Source: Reyranella sp.
GTDB lineage: Bacteria > Pseudomonadota > Alphaproteobacteria > Reyranellales > Reyranellaceae
Length of the DNA: 64,000 bases
Direction: 5' to 3'
NCBI RefSeq assembly: GCF_030651995.1
Contig: NZ_JAUSBN010000085.1
Location: 1 to 64,000 of the forward strand
The notes beneath the pieces are model-generated. The model was not told the origin of the DNA. It saw only the letters and a list, made by a program, of their open reading frames with translations, and searched no databases. Positions 8,722 to 16,944 of this stretch are shown piece after piece. The position numbers were made by a program, and so were the translations under genes. The first letter of the stretch is position 1. Each line of letters opens with the position of its first letter.

Positions 8722-9930
8722 ATGAAGCCCTTCACCGCATTGCTCGGCGCCGCCGCCGGCACCCACGCCGCCGACCAGATGGCGCTCGCCACCCTGCCCC
8801 TGACCGCAACCCTCGTCCTGGGTGCCGGTCCGGACCTGCTCGGCCTGCTCGTCGCCGCGCAGAGCGCCGCCTGGCTGCTGGTCTCCCTGCCGGCAGGCAC
8901 CTGGATCGACCGCATGCCGCGCCGCCGCATGCTGATCGTCGCGCTGGCGCTCGGTCTCACCGCCTCGATCGTCGCGGTTGCGGCAGCGGCCACCGGTCAG
9001 GTTCTCCTGCTGGGCCTCGCCGCCATCGCCGGCGCGTCGGGCACCGTCGTCTACGTTCTGACGTCGGTCTCGCTGCTGCCGAGCCTCGTGGCGCCCGGCG
9101 ACCTGTCCCGCTCCAACGCGCGTCTCGAACTGGCGCGTGCCGTCGTCAGTCTCGCCGCTCCGTTCGTGGCCGGCCTGCTCGCCCAGCATCTGTCGCCGAC
9201 CTGGGGCTATGCGCTCGCAGCCTTGGGGGCAGCCCTGGCGCTGGTCTGCGTGCGCGCGTTGCCGGAAGGCACCGCCCCGACGACGGGGGCCGCGCGTCCA
9301 ACCCTCGCCAGTGCCATCCGGATCGGCGCCGTCTTCGTCGTCCGCAACGAGCTGCTGCGCGGCATCAGCCTCTGCGCGATCTTCTGGAACTTCGCCTTCT
9401 TCGCGCTGCTTGCCATCTGGGCGCCACTGGCGCTGGGGCCGCTCGGGCTCGACCCGGCGCATATGGGCCTCGCGCAATCGACCTATGGCGCCGGGCTGAT
9501 CCTGGGCGCGCTGGTGGCGCCGCTCTGCGCCCGCCGACTGCCGCCGTTCGTGACCCTGATCTTCGGACCGGCCGTGTCGGTCCTCGCCGCCGTCCTGTTC
9601 CTGGCGGCCCCCTCGGGCAACGGCTTCGCCCTTGCGGCCGCCGGCTACTTCCTGGTGGGCTTCGGGCCGATGCTGTGGCTGATCTGCCAGACGACGGTCC
9701 GGCAGCTCGTGACGCCCTCAGCCCTGATGGGCCGGGTCAACGCCACGGTCCAGACCGCGATCTACGGCGTCCGTCCCCTGGGCGCCCTGGCCGGCGGTCT
9801 GGTGGCGGCACAGGCCGGCCTGGGCGCCGCGCTCCTGATGATCGCCGCGGCGTTCGCGCTGTCGACCCTCGTCATCGTCCTGTCACCGCTGGCGCGCCTG
9901 CGCGTCCTGCCGGCCCCAGCGACAGGCTGA
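8722..9930 (+). CDS. MFS transporter (EntS-like exporter type)
   Basis: 402 aa with 12 predicted hydrophobic helices. MFS signature loop between helices 2 and 3 reads GTWIDRMPRRRMLI; the N-half has the small-residue helix GAAAGTHAADQMALATLPL seen in the EntS-like/MFS_3 exporters. Substrate unknown. It is divergent from phbB, with 146 nt between the starts. An inverted repeat occupies the place of the SD. Confidence 0.85.
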   Translation: MKPFTALLGAAAGTHAADQMALATLPLTATLVLGAGPDLLGLLVAAQSAAWLLVSLPAGTWIDRMPRRRMLIVALALGLTASIVAVAAAATGQVLLLGLAAIAGASGTVVYVLTSVSLLPSLVAPGDLSRSNARLELARAVVSLAAPFVAGLLAQHLSPTWGYALAALGAALALVCVRALPEGTAPTTGAARPTLASAIRIGAVFVVRNELLRGISLCAIFWNFAFFALLAIWAPLALGPLGLDPAHMGLAQSTYGAGLILGALVAPLCARRLPPFVTLIFGPAVSVLAAVLFLAAPSGNGFALAAAGYFLVGFGPMLWLICQTTVRQLVTPSALMGRVNATVQTAIYGVRPLGALAGGLVAAQAGLGAALLMIAAAFALSTLVIVLSPLARLRVLPAPATG

Positions 9931-9980
9931 GGCTTGACCCGCAGGCCGGTCCGTCGGACTTTGCCGCCGGAGGTCGTTGC

Positions 9981-10418
9981 ATGATGAAGTTTCTAGGCGC
10001 CGCGTTGCTGGCGCTTTTCCTGTCCGCTTGCCAGAACTCGTCTTCGCCCTGGTACCAGGCCTATGGCACGAACTCTTTCCCCGTTGCGAAGGACGGCATG
10101 GCCGCGCTCTACATCGTGCGCGACACCGCCCCGCCGGATGCGCCGAGCATCCTCATCTCCATGAGCCGCCATCCCGTCGGCGGGCTGACGGGCTCGACCT
10201 GGATGCGCCTGGACCTGCCGCCCAATCCCTACGACCTGCGCGCCTTCGGCAGCAGCGAGAGCACCGAGGTGATCATCACCGTCGTGCCGGGCGAGACTCG
10301 ATTCCTGCTGGCGCAGCCCAAGGGAACCAACGACGCCGAGCTCACCTGGCTTTCGCAGGAGGACGGGCGACGCCTCGTCCGCGCCGGCACGCAGGTCGGC
10401 ACCTATTACAACCCCTAG
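9981..10418 (+). CDS. small putative lipoprotein, unknown function
   Basis: 145 aa from the ATG at 9981 (SD GGAGG). Signal MMKFLGAALLALFLSAC carries a good lipobox LSAC with Cys17. The mature part has no family I recognise: it looks like a beta-rich domain (AALYIVRD, STEVIITVVPGETRFLLAQP) resembling DUF2846-type lipoproteins in having a short beta-repeat and the PGxxYF/L-like spacing, but I cannot confirm this. 50 nt after the MFS gene, so possibly co-transcribed. Confidence 0.75.
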   Translation: MMKFLGAALLALFLSACQNSSSPWYQAYGTNSFPVAKDGMAALYIVRDTAPPDAPSILISMSRHPVGGLTGSTWMRLDLPPNPYDLRAFGSSESTEVIITVVPGETRFLLAQPKGTNDAELTWLSQEDGRRLVRAGTQVGTYYNP

Positions 10419-10447
10419 GATTCCCGCCGCCTCAGGTTCACTGCACG

Positions 10448-10558
10448 ACCTCATCCTGAGGAGCGCGCAGTGGGCGCGCGTCTCGAAGGATGGGCAACAG
10501 GCGTGGCATGTGTAGCCCATGCTTCGAGACGGCCCTTCGGGCCTCCTCAGCATGAGGT
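10448..10558. repeat. intergenic palindromic repeat, family 1, copy A
   Basis: A 111-bp imperfect palindrome. Outer arms CCTCATCCTGAGGAG and CTCCTCAGCATGAGG; inner arms GTCTCGAAGGATGGGC and GCCCATGCTTCGAGAC. Lies in the 3' UTR region between the convergent lipoprotein gene and phbA. Three more copies are at 20437, 33470 and 50177. Confidence 0.9.
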
Positions 10559-10566
10559 TGTCGCAA

Positions 10567-10598
10567 TGAAAACGCCCGAAGGAGCGATCCTTCGGGCG
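10567..10598 (-). terminator. intrinsic terminator of phbA
   Basis: Perfect 11-bp stem (10573-10583 with 10588-10598, arm CGCCCGAAGGA) with a 4-nt loop, followed on the minus strand by TTTTC. 30 nt past the phbA stop. Confidence 0.9.
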
Positions 10599-10627
10599 TC
10601 TTGAATTCTGAAGCGTCGACTGGAAAA

Positions 10628-11806
10628 TCAGTCGCGCTGGACGCACATGGCGATGCCCATGCCGCCGCCGATGCACAGGGTGGCGAGGCCCTTCTTGGCG
10701 TCGCGCTTCTGCATTTCATAGAGCAGCGTCGTCAGCACGCGGGCGCCCGAGGCGCCGATCGGATGGCCGAGCGCGATCGCGCCGCCATTGACGTTGAGCT
10801 TGGTCTCGTCGAGGCCGAGCTGCTTGCCGACGGCCACCGCCTGGGCGGCGAACGCCTCGTTGGCTTCGACAAGGTCGAGATCCTTGACCGTCCAGCCGGC
10901 CTTCTTGAGCGCGGCCTGCGAGGCGGTGACCGGACCGATGCCCATGATCGACGGATCGACGCCCGTGGTCGCCCAGGACACGATCTTCGCCAGCGGGGTG
11001 ATGCCGCGCTTCTTGGCTTCGTCGGCGCTCATCAGCACCAGTGCCGCGGCACCGTCGTTGATGCCCGAGGCGTTGCCGGCGGTGACCGAGCCGCCTTCCT
11101 TGGTGAAGGCCGGACGCAGCTTGCCCAGCGCCTCGATCGTCGTGCCATGACGCGGGAACTCGTCGGTATCGACGACGACCTCACCCTTGCGCGTCTTCAC
11201 CGTCACCGGGACGATCTCATCCTTGAAGCGGCCGGACTTCTGCGCCGCCTCGGCCTTGTTCTGCGACGACACGGCGAACGCGTCCTGCTCGGCGCGCGTA
11301 ATCTGGAACTTCTGCGCGACGTTCTCGGCGGTGTTGCCCATGTGATAGCCGTGGAAGGCGTCCCACAGCCCGTCCTTCAGCATGGTGTCGAGCATCTTGA
11401 ACTCGCCCATCTTGGTGCCGTCGCGCATATGGGCGGCATGCGGCGCCTGGCTCATGCTCTCCTGGCCGCCGACCACCATGATGCTGGCGTCGCCGTTGCG
11501 GATCGCCTGCCAGCCGAAGGCGACGGCGCGCAGGCCGGAGCCGCAGAGCTGGTTGATGCCGAGCGCGGTCTTCTCGACCGGGATGCCGGAATTGACGGCC
11601 GCCTGGCGCGCCGGGTTCTGGCCCTGACCGCCGGTCAGGATCTGACCCATGATGACTTCGTCGACTTCCTCGGGCTTCACGTTGGCGCGCTCGAGCGCAC
11701 CCTTGATGGCGACCTTGCCGAGATCGTGCGCCGGCACGGCGCCGAACGCACCGTTGAACGAGCCGATTGGCGTGCGCGCTGCGCTCGCAATAACGATATC
11801 CGTCAT
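10628..11806 (-). CDS. phbA: acetyl-CoA C-acetyltransferase (beta-ketothiolase)
   Basis: 392 aa, standard thiolase length. Catalytic residues are all present: nucleophile Cys88 in INQLCGSG, His348 in GGAIALGHPIGASGAR and Cys378 in CIGGGMG. Condenses two acetyl-CoA to acetoacetyl-CoA, the first step of PHB synthesis. SD AAGGAGG sits well before the ATG. It has its own promoter candidate after the tetR stop and a strong terminator, so it is a single-gene unit. Confidence 0.95.
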   Translation of the reverse strand: MTDIVIASAARTPIGSFNGAFGAVPAHDLGKVAIKGALERANVKPEEVDEVIMGQILTGGQGQNPARQAAVNSGIPVEKTALGINQLCGSGLRAVAFGWQAIRNGDASIMVVGGQESMSQAPHAAHMRDGTKMGEFKMLDTMLKDGLWDAFHGYHMGNTAENVAQKFQITRAEQDAFAVSSQNKAEAAQKSGRFKDEIVPVTVKTRKGEVVVDTDEFPRHGTTIEALGKLRPAFTKEGGSVTAGNASGINDGAAALVLMSADEAKKRGITPLAKIVSWATTGVDPSIMGIGPVTASQAALKKAGWTVKDLDLVEANEAFAAQAVAVGKQLGLDETKLNVNGGAIALGHPIGASGARVLTTLLYEMQKRDAKKGLATLCIGGGMGIAMCVQRD

Positions 11807-11839
11807 GAAATCCTCCTTGGCAGGCCGCCCTTGGAATCA

Positions 11840-11868
11840 TTTTTACGGCCCGTCGCCCACCGGGGCAA
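11840..11868 (-). promoter_or_regulatory. candidate promoter of phbA
   Basis: On the minus strand TTGCCC (11863-11868) and TAAAAA (11840-11845) with a 17-nt spacer; the start codon is 34 nt further on. Confidence 0.5.
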
Positions 11869-11878
11869 GGACCGCGGC

Positions 11879-12529
11879 CTACCTGCGCGGCGGGGCCTGC
11901 TTCGCACGCTCGTCACCGTCCAGGGCGAACCGGATCTTGAGCAGGGCGTGAGGAATGGCGGCGCCGAGGACGCTGTCCTCGAGATCGAGGGTCTGCAGGG
12001 CGTGCGACTGCAGAATGCCGGCCAGGCCATGCATCGATGCCCAGACGAAGAGGGCGTCGAGCTCCGAGAGCGTGTCCGCCGGCCGGCCATGCAGGCGCGC
12101 AACGCCGTCGAGGAGGATCGCGAAGGCGTGCCTCGCCTGCTTCATCATTTCGGGATGCCGCCCGGGATCGGGGAGCGGCGTGCCGAACATCAGCCGGTAG
12201 TGCAGCGGATGGGTGCGCGCAAAGCCGAGATAGGCGAGTCCCAGCTGCGCAAGATCCTCCATCGGGTCCGCACTGCGCGGTCTGGCATCGAGATGTCGGG
12301 CGAAGCCGGCAAAGGCCCGACCCACGACCTCGGCCAGAATATGGTCGCGGCTGGCGAAATGCTTGTAGGGCGCCTGATGGGAGACGTGCAGCCGGCGGGC
12401 GACTTCCCTCAGGCTGAGCGCTTCGAGGCCTGATTCGCCAACGATGGCCAAGGCTTCCTCGACACAGGCCTCACGCAAGTCCGCCGGACGTTTCCGCGGT
12501 CTCGCCCTTGCGTCCGTCTTTTTGGCCAT
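11879..12529 (-). CDS. TetR/AcrR family transcriptional regulator
   Basis: 216 aa. Basic N-terminus (MAKKTDARARPRKRP), then the TetR helix-turn-helix ALSLREVARRLHVSHQAPYKHFASRDHIL. The C-terminal part has the WHG-type pattern YLGFARTHPLHYRLMFG. The gene is upstream of phbA on the same strand, so phbA is a possible target. A 12-bp palindrome lies just before its start and may be its own operator. Ligand unknown. Confidence 0.88.
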   Translation of the reverse strand: MAKKTDARARPRKRPADLREACVEEALAIVGESGLEALSLREVARRLHVSHQAPYKHFASRDHILAEVVGRAFAGFARHLDARPRSADPMEDLAQLGLAYLGFARTHPLHYRLMFGTPLPDPGRHPEMMKQARHAFAILLDGVARLHGRPADTLSELDALFVWASMHGLAGILQSHALQTLDLEDSVLGAAIPHALLKIRFALDGDERAKQAPPRR

Positions 12530-12533
12530 CCCG

Positions 12534-12545
12534 GTGACTCGTCAC
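12534..12545. promoter_or_regulatory. possible TetR autoregulatory operator
   Basis: Palindrome GTGAC-TC-GTCAC begins 4 nt upstream of the tetR-type start codon, overlapping the place of its SD. Short, so only a candidate. Confidence 0.35.
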
Positions 12546-12635
12546 TCCACGCACGACATGGCCCAATATCCGGGCTCGTCCCCGGCGTGGCAACCCGACA
12601 GGCGCCAGCTCGGCGGATGCGCACGTAGCCGCGCG

Positions 12636-13079
12636 TCACTTGGCCAGCCTGACGTCGATCGTCACGGATTGTCCGCCGACGACCTTGAACGCCGCTTCAT
12701 CGAAGCGCGGGGCGCGCATCGTCGGTCGCGCGTTGTTGGAAACGCCCCAGGCTTCCGTGGGGATGCCCAGGAAATTGGTGTCGGTCCGACGGTTGCCGTT
12801 GAGATCGTGCGAGACCGAAACGGCGTAGGTGCCGTCGGGCAGGTTGGCATATCGGCAGCTCACGCCCTTCGGATCGGCAGGAAGCCAGAGAGCCGTGGCG
12901 CCCGAATTGTCCATGGGAAAGCCGCGACCGTCGGGAAACAGCGCGCACCCGATCGAGCCGCGGGCTTCGCTGATGCCCGAGACATTGATCACGATATCGG
13001 CCGCGCGCGCATCGCTGGGCGTGCCCACGAACAATGCCACGGCAATCAGGGAAAACTGGGAAAGGTTGCGGGAGAGCAT
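12636..13079 (-). CDS. DUF2141 family exported protein
   Basis: 147 aa with a cleavable signal (MLSRNLSQFSLIAVALFVG...ARA). The mature domain fits DUF2141: INVSGISEARGSIGCALFPDGRGFP, then CRYANLPDGTYAVSVSHDLNGNRR, TNFLGIPTEAWGVSNNA and a Pro-Arg-Phe segment before the end. DUF2141 proteins are small periplasmic beta-sandwich proteins of unknown role. Possibly co-transcribed with the TetR gene 106 nt downstream. Confidence 0.85.
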   Translation of the reverse strand: MLSRNLSQFSLIAVALFVGTPSDARAADIVINVSGISEARGSIGCALFPDGRGFPMDNSGATALWLPADPKGVSCRYANLPDGTYAVSVSHDLNGNRRTDTNFLGIPTEAWGVSNNARPTMRAPRFDEAAFKVVGGQSVTIDVRLAK

Positions 13080-13130
13080 GAACCACCTCGTCGCGTGAAA
13101 GGAAACGGCCCGGCCTTGGAAGACGGTTAG

Positions 13131-13176
13131 TTGACGCCGTCTACTCTTCCTAATCCCACATGGTAGACATCGTCAA
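13131..13176 (-). promoter_or_regulatory. promoter framed by a 14-bp inverted repeat, for the DUF2141 gene
   Basis: Arms TTGACGCCGTCTAC (13131-13144) and GTAGACATCGTCAA (13163-13176) match at 12 of 14 positions. On the minus strand the right arm supplies a TTGACG -35; TAGGAA (13147-13152) is the -10 at an 18-nt spacer; the left arm covers the expected start site. The acyltransferase stop codon lies inside the right arm. The layout suggests an operator, but it could be a weak terminator. Confidence 0.4.
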
Positions 13177-14363
13177 CCCCTCCTGGGCGCGGCTCCGGTT
13201 TCAATCGCCCGGGCCGACGTTGCTCCCGCGCCTCTCATGCCGAACAACGGCCGCAGGAACCCGACCGGCCTGACAAGGCCGACGTAGAGCAGCGCGTTTC
13301 CAAGGAAGGTGAGCAGGACCGCCGCGAAGAATCCCGCGAGCGGCGGCACGTCGAGTTTCAGCAGCCAGTAGACTGCGATCACGGTGACGGTCTGGTGCAG
13401 CAGGTAGAAGGGATAAACGGCCTCGGTCGCCTCGGCCAGGAAGGCCGGCCGCCGGGTCAGGTGGCGGTGCGCGAAGCCGATGATGGCGAACAGCCACGCC
13501 ATGACGTTGACCGCCGACAACAGCGCGAAGACCGGCCGTATCTCCGGCGGAATGGTCGCCCGGACGGTGCCCGCGAAGAATCCGACATGGAGGAACGCAT
13601 AGGCGATGAGTCCGACGGCCAGCGAGAAGAAGCGCTGGCGCTGCAACGCCTTCAGAAGGTCGGACGATCCGAAGACGAAGGCGCCGTAGAGCAGCAGCGC
13701 GCCATAGGAGACGAGGCCGTTCCAGTCCCCGACCAGCCCGTTGATGTTCCAGGAGATCGGCGTCAGCCACAGGGTCGAGGCGGCGAGCGGCAGGGCCATC
13801 AGCCACTGCAGGCCGAAGTGGGCCGCGATCCAGCCGGCCCTTGCGACGGTGGCACGGCCCGATGCCGACCGCGCCCACAGGAAGACCGGCAGCAGCGCCA
13901 GGGTCAGTGCGAGGACGTAGGCCACGAACCAGAGGTGATGCCAGCTCAGGTTCCCCTGCGGGTAGATGCCGTCGAAGGCGTGCGGCAGCCATTGCAGGAA
14001 CGAGCCGGTGAACTGGCCACTGTACAGCCGCTCCAGATAGACCTGCGGCGGCACGATCACGACCATGCCGAAGGCCAGCGGCAACGCCAGGCGCTTCAGC
14101 CGGTCGCGGACGAAGGCTTGAGGCGTCCGATCCCCCAGCGCCAGCATGATCGCCGCACCCGAGACCACGAAGATCAGCGGCATGCGCCAGCGGTTCAGGA
14201 ACCGCATGGCCTCCCGCAGCCCCTCCAGGCTGTCGGGACTGGTGACGTGCCAGCTCCAGCCCGACCAGGCCATGCCGGCGTGGTAGAAGATCAGAAGGCC
14301 GAAGGCGAGGACGCGGAGCCAGTCGAGATCGGCGCGGCGGGAGGCAAAGGCTGCAGGGTGCAT
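13173..14363 (-). CDS. acyltransferase family 3 membrane protein (OpgC-like)
   Basis: 396 aa from the ATG at 14363; a longer start adds 14 residues. About 10-11 hydrophobic helices. Family marks: RRADLDWLRVLAFGLLIFYHAGMAW (acyltransferase-3 R/H motif), RWRMPLIFVVSGAAIMLALG, RLKRLALPL and SWHHLWFVAYVL. Such proteins move acyl groups onto periplasmic glucans, LPS or other envelope glycans. The only gene downstream of the phased repeats at 14428-14490, so it is the probable target of the LytTR protein encoded just upstream. Confidence 0.87.
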   Translation of the reverse strand: MHPAAFASRRADLDWLRVLAFGLLIFYHAGMAWSGWSWHVTSPDSLEGLREAMRFLNRWRMPLIFVVSGAAIMLALGDRTPQAFVRDRLKRLALPLAFGMVVIVPPQVYLERLYSGQFTGSFLQWLPHAFDGIYPQGNLSWHHLWFVAYVLALTLALLPVFLWARSASGRATVARAGWIAAHFGLQWLMALPLAASTLWLTPISWNINGLVGDWNGLVSYGALLLYGAFVFGSSDLLKALQRQRFFSLAVGLIAYAFLHVGFFAGTVRATIPPEIRPVFALLSAVNVMAWLFAIIGFAHRHLTRRPAFLAEATEAVYPFYLLHQTVTVIAVYWLLKLDVPPLAGFFAAVLLTFLGNALLYVGLVRPVGFLRPLFGMRGAGATSARAIETGAAPRRG

Positions 14364-14427
14364 GGCGAGGTTCCGTGGGATGGATGCCCTCGACCTACTC
14401 TGCAAGCCGTTGAGTCCGGGTCGTTTT

Positions 14428-14490
14428 GTGACGACCGGCGCGTCCGGTGGGACGACCGGCAGGCGCTCGGGGACATCCGGGGACGTCCGG
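14428..14490. promoter_or_regulatory. helically phased direct repeats, candidate LytTR binding array
   Basis: The 11-mer GGGACGnCCGG occurs at 14449, 14470 and 14480, with a one-mismatch copy at 14428 and a poorer one at 14437. Main spacings are 21, 21 and 10 bp, i.e. whole helical turns. The array fills the gap between the LytTR stop (14491) and the acyltransferase start (14363). LytTR proteins (AgrA, ComE) bind 9-bp direct repeats with 12-bp gaps, the same 21-bp period. Confidence 0.6.
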
Positions 14491-15336
14491 TCAGGCCCGG
14501 ACGGGCGCCAGGGCCTCGAAACGCTGGCGATAGCGCCGGCTCAGGTTCACTTCGGCGCCGCCCTGCAGGCGGATGCGCCAGTCGCCGCTCACCCAGGGGG
14601 TCACCTCGACGACCCGGGCGATGTTGACCAGATGTGATTTGTGCACGCGCACGAACCGTTTCGGATCGAGCTCGCCTTCCAGCTTCGTGAGCGAGGAACG
14701 GATCTCGAAGGTCTCGTCGCCGACATGCAGCACGGCGTAATTGCCCGAGGCCTCGATCCAGTCGATGTCGGCGACCTCGACCATGATCTCCCGGCCCTTG
14801 CGGCGCACGGCGAAGCGCTCGGGCAACGGTTCGGCCGGCGGCTCCGACACCACGGCTGGCTCGGCGGCCACCGCTGGAGCCGGCCGCGCCAGGTAATGGC
14901 GCAGCGCCACCGCGCCGGCGCTCAACAGGGCGTAGGCGATGATGTCCTTGGCAAACTCGTAGACCAGCCGGTCGAGCGTGAGCGGAAAGCTGTGCGGTTC
15001 GCCGACGATGCCGCCGAACCACAGGAACCTGAGCGCCGCCATGCCCAGCGTATGGGCGATGCTGAACGGCACCACCGCCGCGACGTGGATCAGGAGATTG
15101 CGCCGATGGTCGGGGATCGGCCAGCGCCGGTGCAGCCAGTAGATCGCGGGCAGCAGGGCCGCGACGACCAGGTGGCTGGAAACCTGGATCGCCAGGGCGG
15201 TGCCGTAGGTCATCGGAATGCCGCGCGCGGCCTCGTTCGCCATCTCGACATGGGCGTGGGCGAAGACGGAGACCGTCAGCAGCGCCAACCAGATCGCCGG
15301 CACGCGTCCGTCGAAGGACCTAGCCGGTGACGACAC
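14491..15336 (-). CDS. membrane-anchored LytTR-type transcriptional regulator
   Basis: 281 aa from a GTG at 15336, inside the end of phaC (17-nt overlap). The N-terminal half has four hydrophobic helices (from IWLALLTVSVFAHAHV to ALLSAGAVALRHYLA); a Pro/Ala linker follows. The C-terminal ~100 residues are a LytTR DNA-binding domain: FAVRRKGREIMVEVADIDWIEASGNYAVLH, RSSLTKLE, FVRVHKSHLVNI and LSRRYRQRF. No receiver or kinase domain, so it may sense a membrane signal directly. Confidence 0.9.
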   Translation of the reverse strand: MSSPARSFDGRVPAIWLALLTVSVFAHAHVEMANEAARGIPMTYGTALAIQVSSHLVVAALLPAIYWLHRRWPIPDHRRNLLIHVAAVVPFSIAHTLGMAALRFLWFGGIVGEPHSFPLTLDRLVYEFAKDIIAYALLSAGAVALRHYLARPAPAVAAEPAVVSEPPAEPLPERFAVRRKGREIMVEVADIDWIEASGNYAVLHVGDETFEIRSSLTKLEGELDPKRFVRVHKSHLVNIARVVEVTPWVSGDWRIRLQGGAEVNLSRRYRQRFEALAPVRA

Positions 15337-16594
15337 GGGACCGCCGGACAGGAAGAGCGGAGATCCAATCGATCAGCGGCGTCCAGCACAGCTCACGGGC
15401 ACGGCCGCTCACCACCATGCCGATATGGCCGAGCGGCACGTCGATCCGCCTGGCCTTCTTCAGGCCCTTCTTCGGGTCAGCCAGCGCAGCCGCCGACAGC
15501 GGCGGCACGATGCGGTCGCCCGAAGGGATCATGACCAGCGACGGCACCTTGATCTTCGAGGGGACGATGCGCCGTCCGCCGACGACCCACTTGTTGCGGC
15601 CCGGCGTATTGTCGCCGTACCAGTCGACGAGGCATTCGCGCGCCGTCGGACCGGCGAGCGGTGCGCCGCCGTTCAGCCAGTCCTCGAGCAGCACGAACTC
15701 CTTCGCATGCTCCCCCTGCTGGTCCATCCCGAGGAAGCGGCCAAACTTCTTCACCGAGAGCCATGGATCGAGCGACCAGAACAGGGTCTGCAGGATGTCG
15801 ACCGGCAGCTCGCCGACGCGATCGGCGAGCTGCGCCAGCAGCGGCCCTGTCGACAGCAGGAAAGCATGACCGGTGCGGTCGGCATGGAAATCCCACGGCG
15901 CCGCCATCAGGGCGAGACCGGCGACACGGCGCGGCTTGCGCGCAGCCAGCGCAACCGTGAGCGTGCCGCCCATGCAATAGCCCAGGACCGCCGGCGCCCG
16001 CCGAGCCCGCTTGGCCACGAAGCCCAGCGCCCGCTCCAGTCGCGCCACATAGGCGGTCGTATCGAAGCGGCGTTCCTCGTCGTCGGGCGTCCCCCAATCG
16101 ACGAGATAGGGTCGCAACCCCTGCGCCGCCATGGCGCGCAACAGGCTCTTCTCTTCCGTGAGGTCGAGCACTTCCCAGCGGTTTATGAGCGAGGGCACGA
16201 CGAGCACGGCGCGCGTTCCGCGCTTGCGTGCCCCGCGATTTGTGGCGCCATAGTCGAGCAGGCGCGTGTTGCCCTCGCGCCAGACGGCGGGCGGATCGGC
16301 GAGCGTGCGGTGGACGTCGTGACGTTGATAGGCGAGGACGCCATCGGCCAGTCGCGCCATGCGCCGGCGTATCTCGCGCTGCAGCGCCTGCTCGAACTGC
16401 CCTGCGCCCGACCGTTCTTCGAGAGCACCGATCTCCGGCAGAAGTGCTGCCAGCGTCTCAGGTGGTTCGCGTGCGGGACTCGAGTTCTGCGAGCCGGGCT
16501 TCAAGAGCTTCCACGCGCTTTCGGAGCTCGCCCAGGTCATCAGGGCCGTTCCCAGATGGAGCGGCAGCGGACGGGGACCTAGTCGTGTCTGCAT
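15320..16594 (-). CDS. phaC: PHA synthase, short class III-like alpha/beta hydrolase
   Basis: 424 aa from ATG 16594 (SD GGGAGC). The lipase-box-like GYCMGG has Cys207 as nucleophile, the mark of PHA synthases rather than lipases; Asp360 (IPSGDRIVPP) and His390 (PLGHIGMV) complete the triad. VDWGTPDDEERRFDTTAYV and the Trp-rich DFHADRTGH also fit PhaC. It polymerises 3-hydroxybutyryl-CoA into PHB. The first 45 codons overlap, in another frame, the end of the coiled-coil protein gene. Shorter than class I/II enzymes (~560-590 aa); class III subunits are ~355 aa and need PhaE. Confidence 0.85.
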   Translation of the reverse strand: MQTRLGPRPLPLHLGTALMTWASSESAWKLLKPGSQNSSPAREPPETLAALLPEIGALEERSGAGQFEQALQREIRRRMARLADGVLAYQRHDVHRTLADPPAVWREGNTRLLDYGATNRGARKRGTRAVLVVPSLINRWEVLDLTEEKSLLRAMAAQGLRPYLVDWGTPDDEERRFDTTAYVARLERALGFVAKRARRAPAVLGYCMGGTLTVALAARKPRRVAGLALMAAPWDFHADRTGHAFLLSTGPLLAQLADRVGELPVDILQTLFWSLDPWLSVKKFGRFLGMDQQGEHAKEFVLLEDWLNGGAPLAGPTARECLVDWYGDNTPGRNKWVVGGRRIVPSKIKVPSLVMIPSGDRIVPPLSAAALADPKKGLKKARRIDVPLGHIGMVVSGRARELCWTPLIDWISALPVRRSRVVTG

Positions 16595-16802
16595 GGGACG
16601 CTCCCTGGGCAACCTGCAAGGCCGAAGCGACTTGGGCATTCGCGGCCGCGAACAGGCGGGCGATCTGCTCGGTCACCGCCTGATCCGACGCGAGCCCGGC
16701 CAGCTGGGCCTGCCATAGATCGAGATAGCGCCGGGCCAGCCTGTCGAATTCGGCGCCGGACTCGGTTGTACCGGCCGTCTTGTCGTCGTTTCCGGAGACC
16801 AT
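16458..16802 (-). CDS. small coiled-coil protein, possible PhaE/PhaM-like synthase partner
   Basis: 114 aa from the ATG at 16802 (an upstream ATG would give 138 aa; neither has a strong SD). N-terminal helix GAEFDRLARRYLDLWQAQLA, a Pro/Ser linker, and a C-terminal heptad coiled coil LGELRKRVEALEARLAELES. The end overlaps phaC by 137 nt in another frame. Class III synthases pair PhaC with a PhaE that has a Trp-containing helix and C-terminal coiled coil, and PhaM has a similar helix; both are longer or differ in detail. Partner of PhaC is an inference from position. Confidence 0.65.
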   Translation of the reverse strand: MVSGNDDKTAGTTESGAEFDRLARRYLDLWQAQLAGLASDQAVTEQIARLFAAANAQVASALQVAQGASHADTTRSPSAAAPSGNGPDDLGELRKRVEALEARLAELESRTRTT

Positions 16803-16857
16803 GTCGCCAGTATAACGCATCGTCGCGCCAACGCTGCTTCCATCGGCGAAGGTTGCC

Positions 16858-16886
16858 TTGTCGCACTGCGGCATCGGCGCTAAGGT
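16858..16886 (+). promoter_or_regulatory. candidate promoter of phaR
   Basis: TTGTCG (16858-16863), 17-nt spacer, TAAGGT (16881-16886), 58 nt before the phaR start. Only a partial match to consensus. Confidence 0.4.
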
Positions 16887-16944
16887 GGCCGCCCCTGAGT
16901 AAACGAGCGTTCACCGCGCGCGGGAACTAGAGGAGCGAAGCGTA

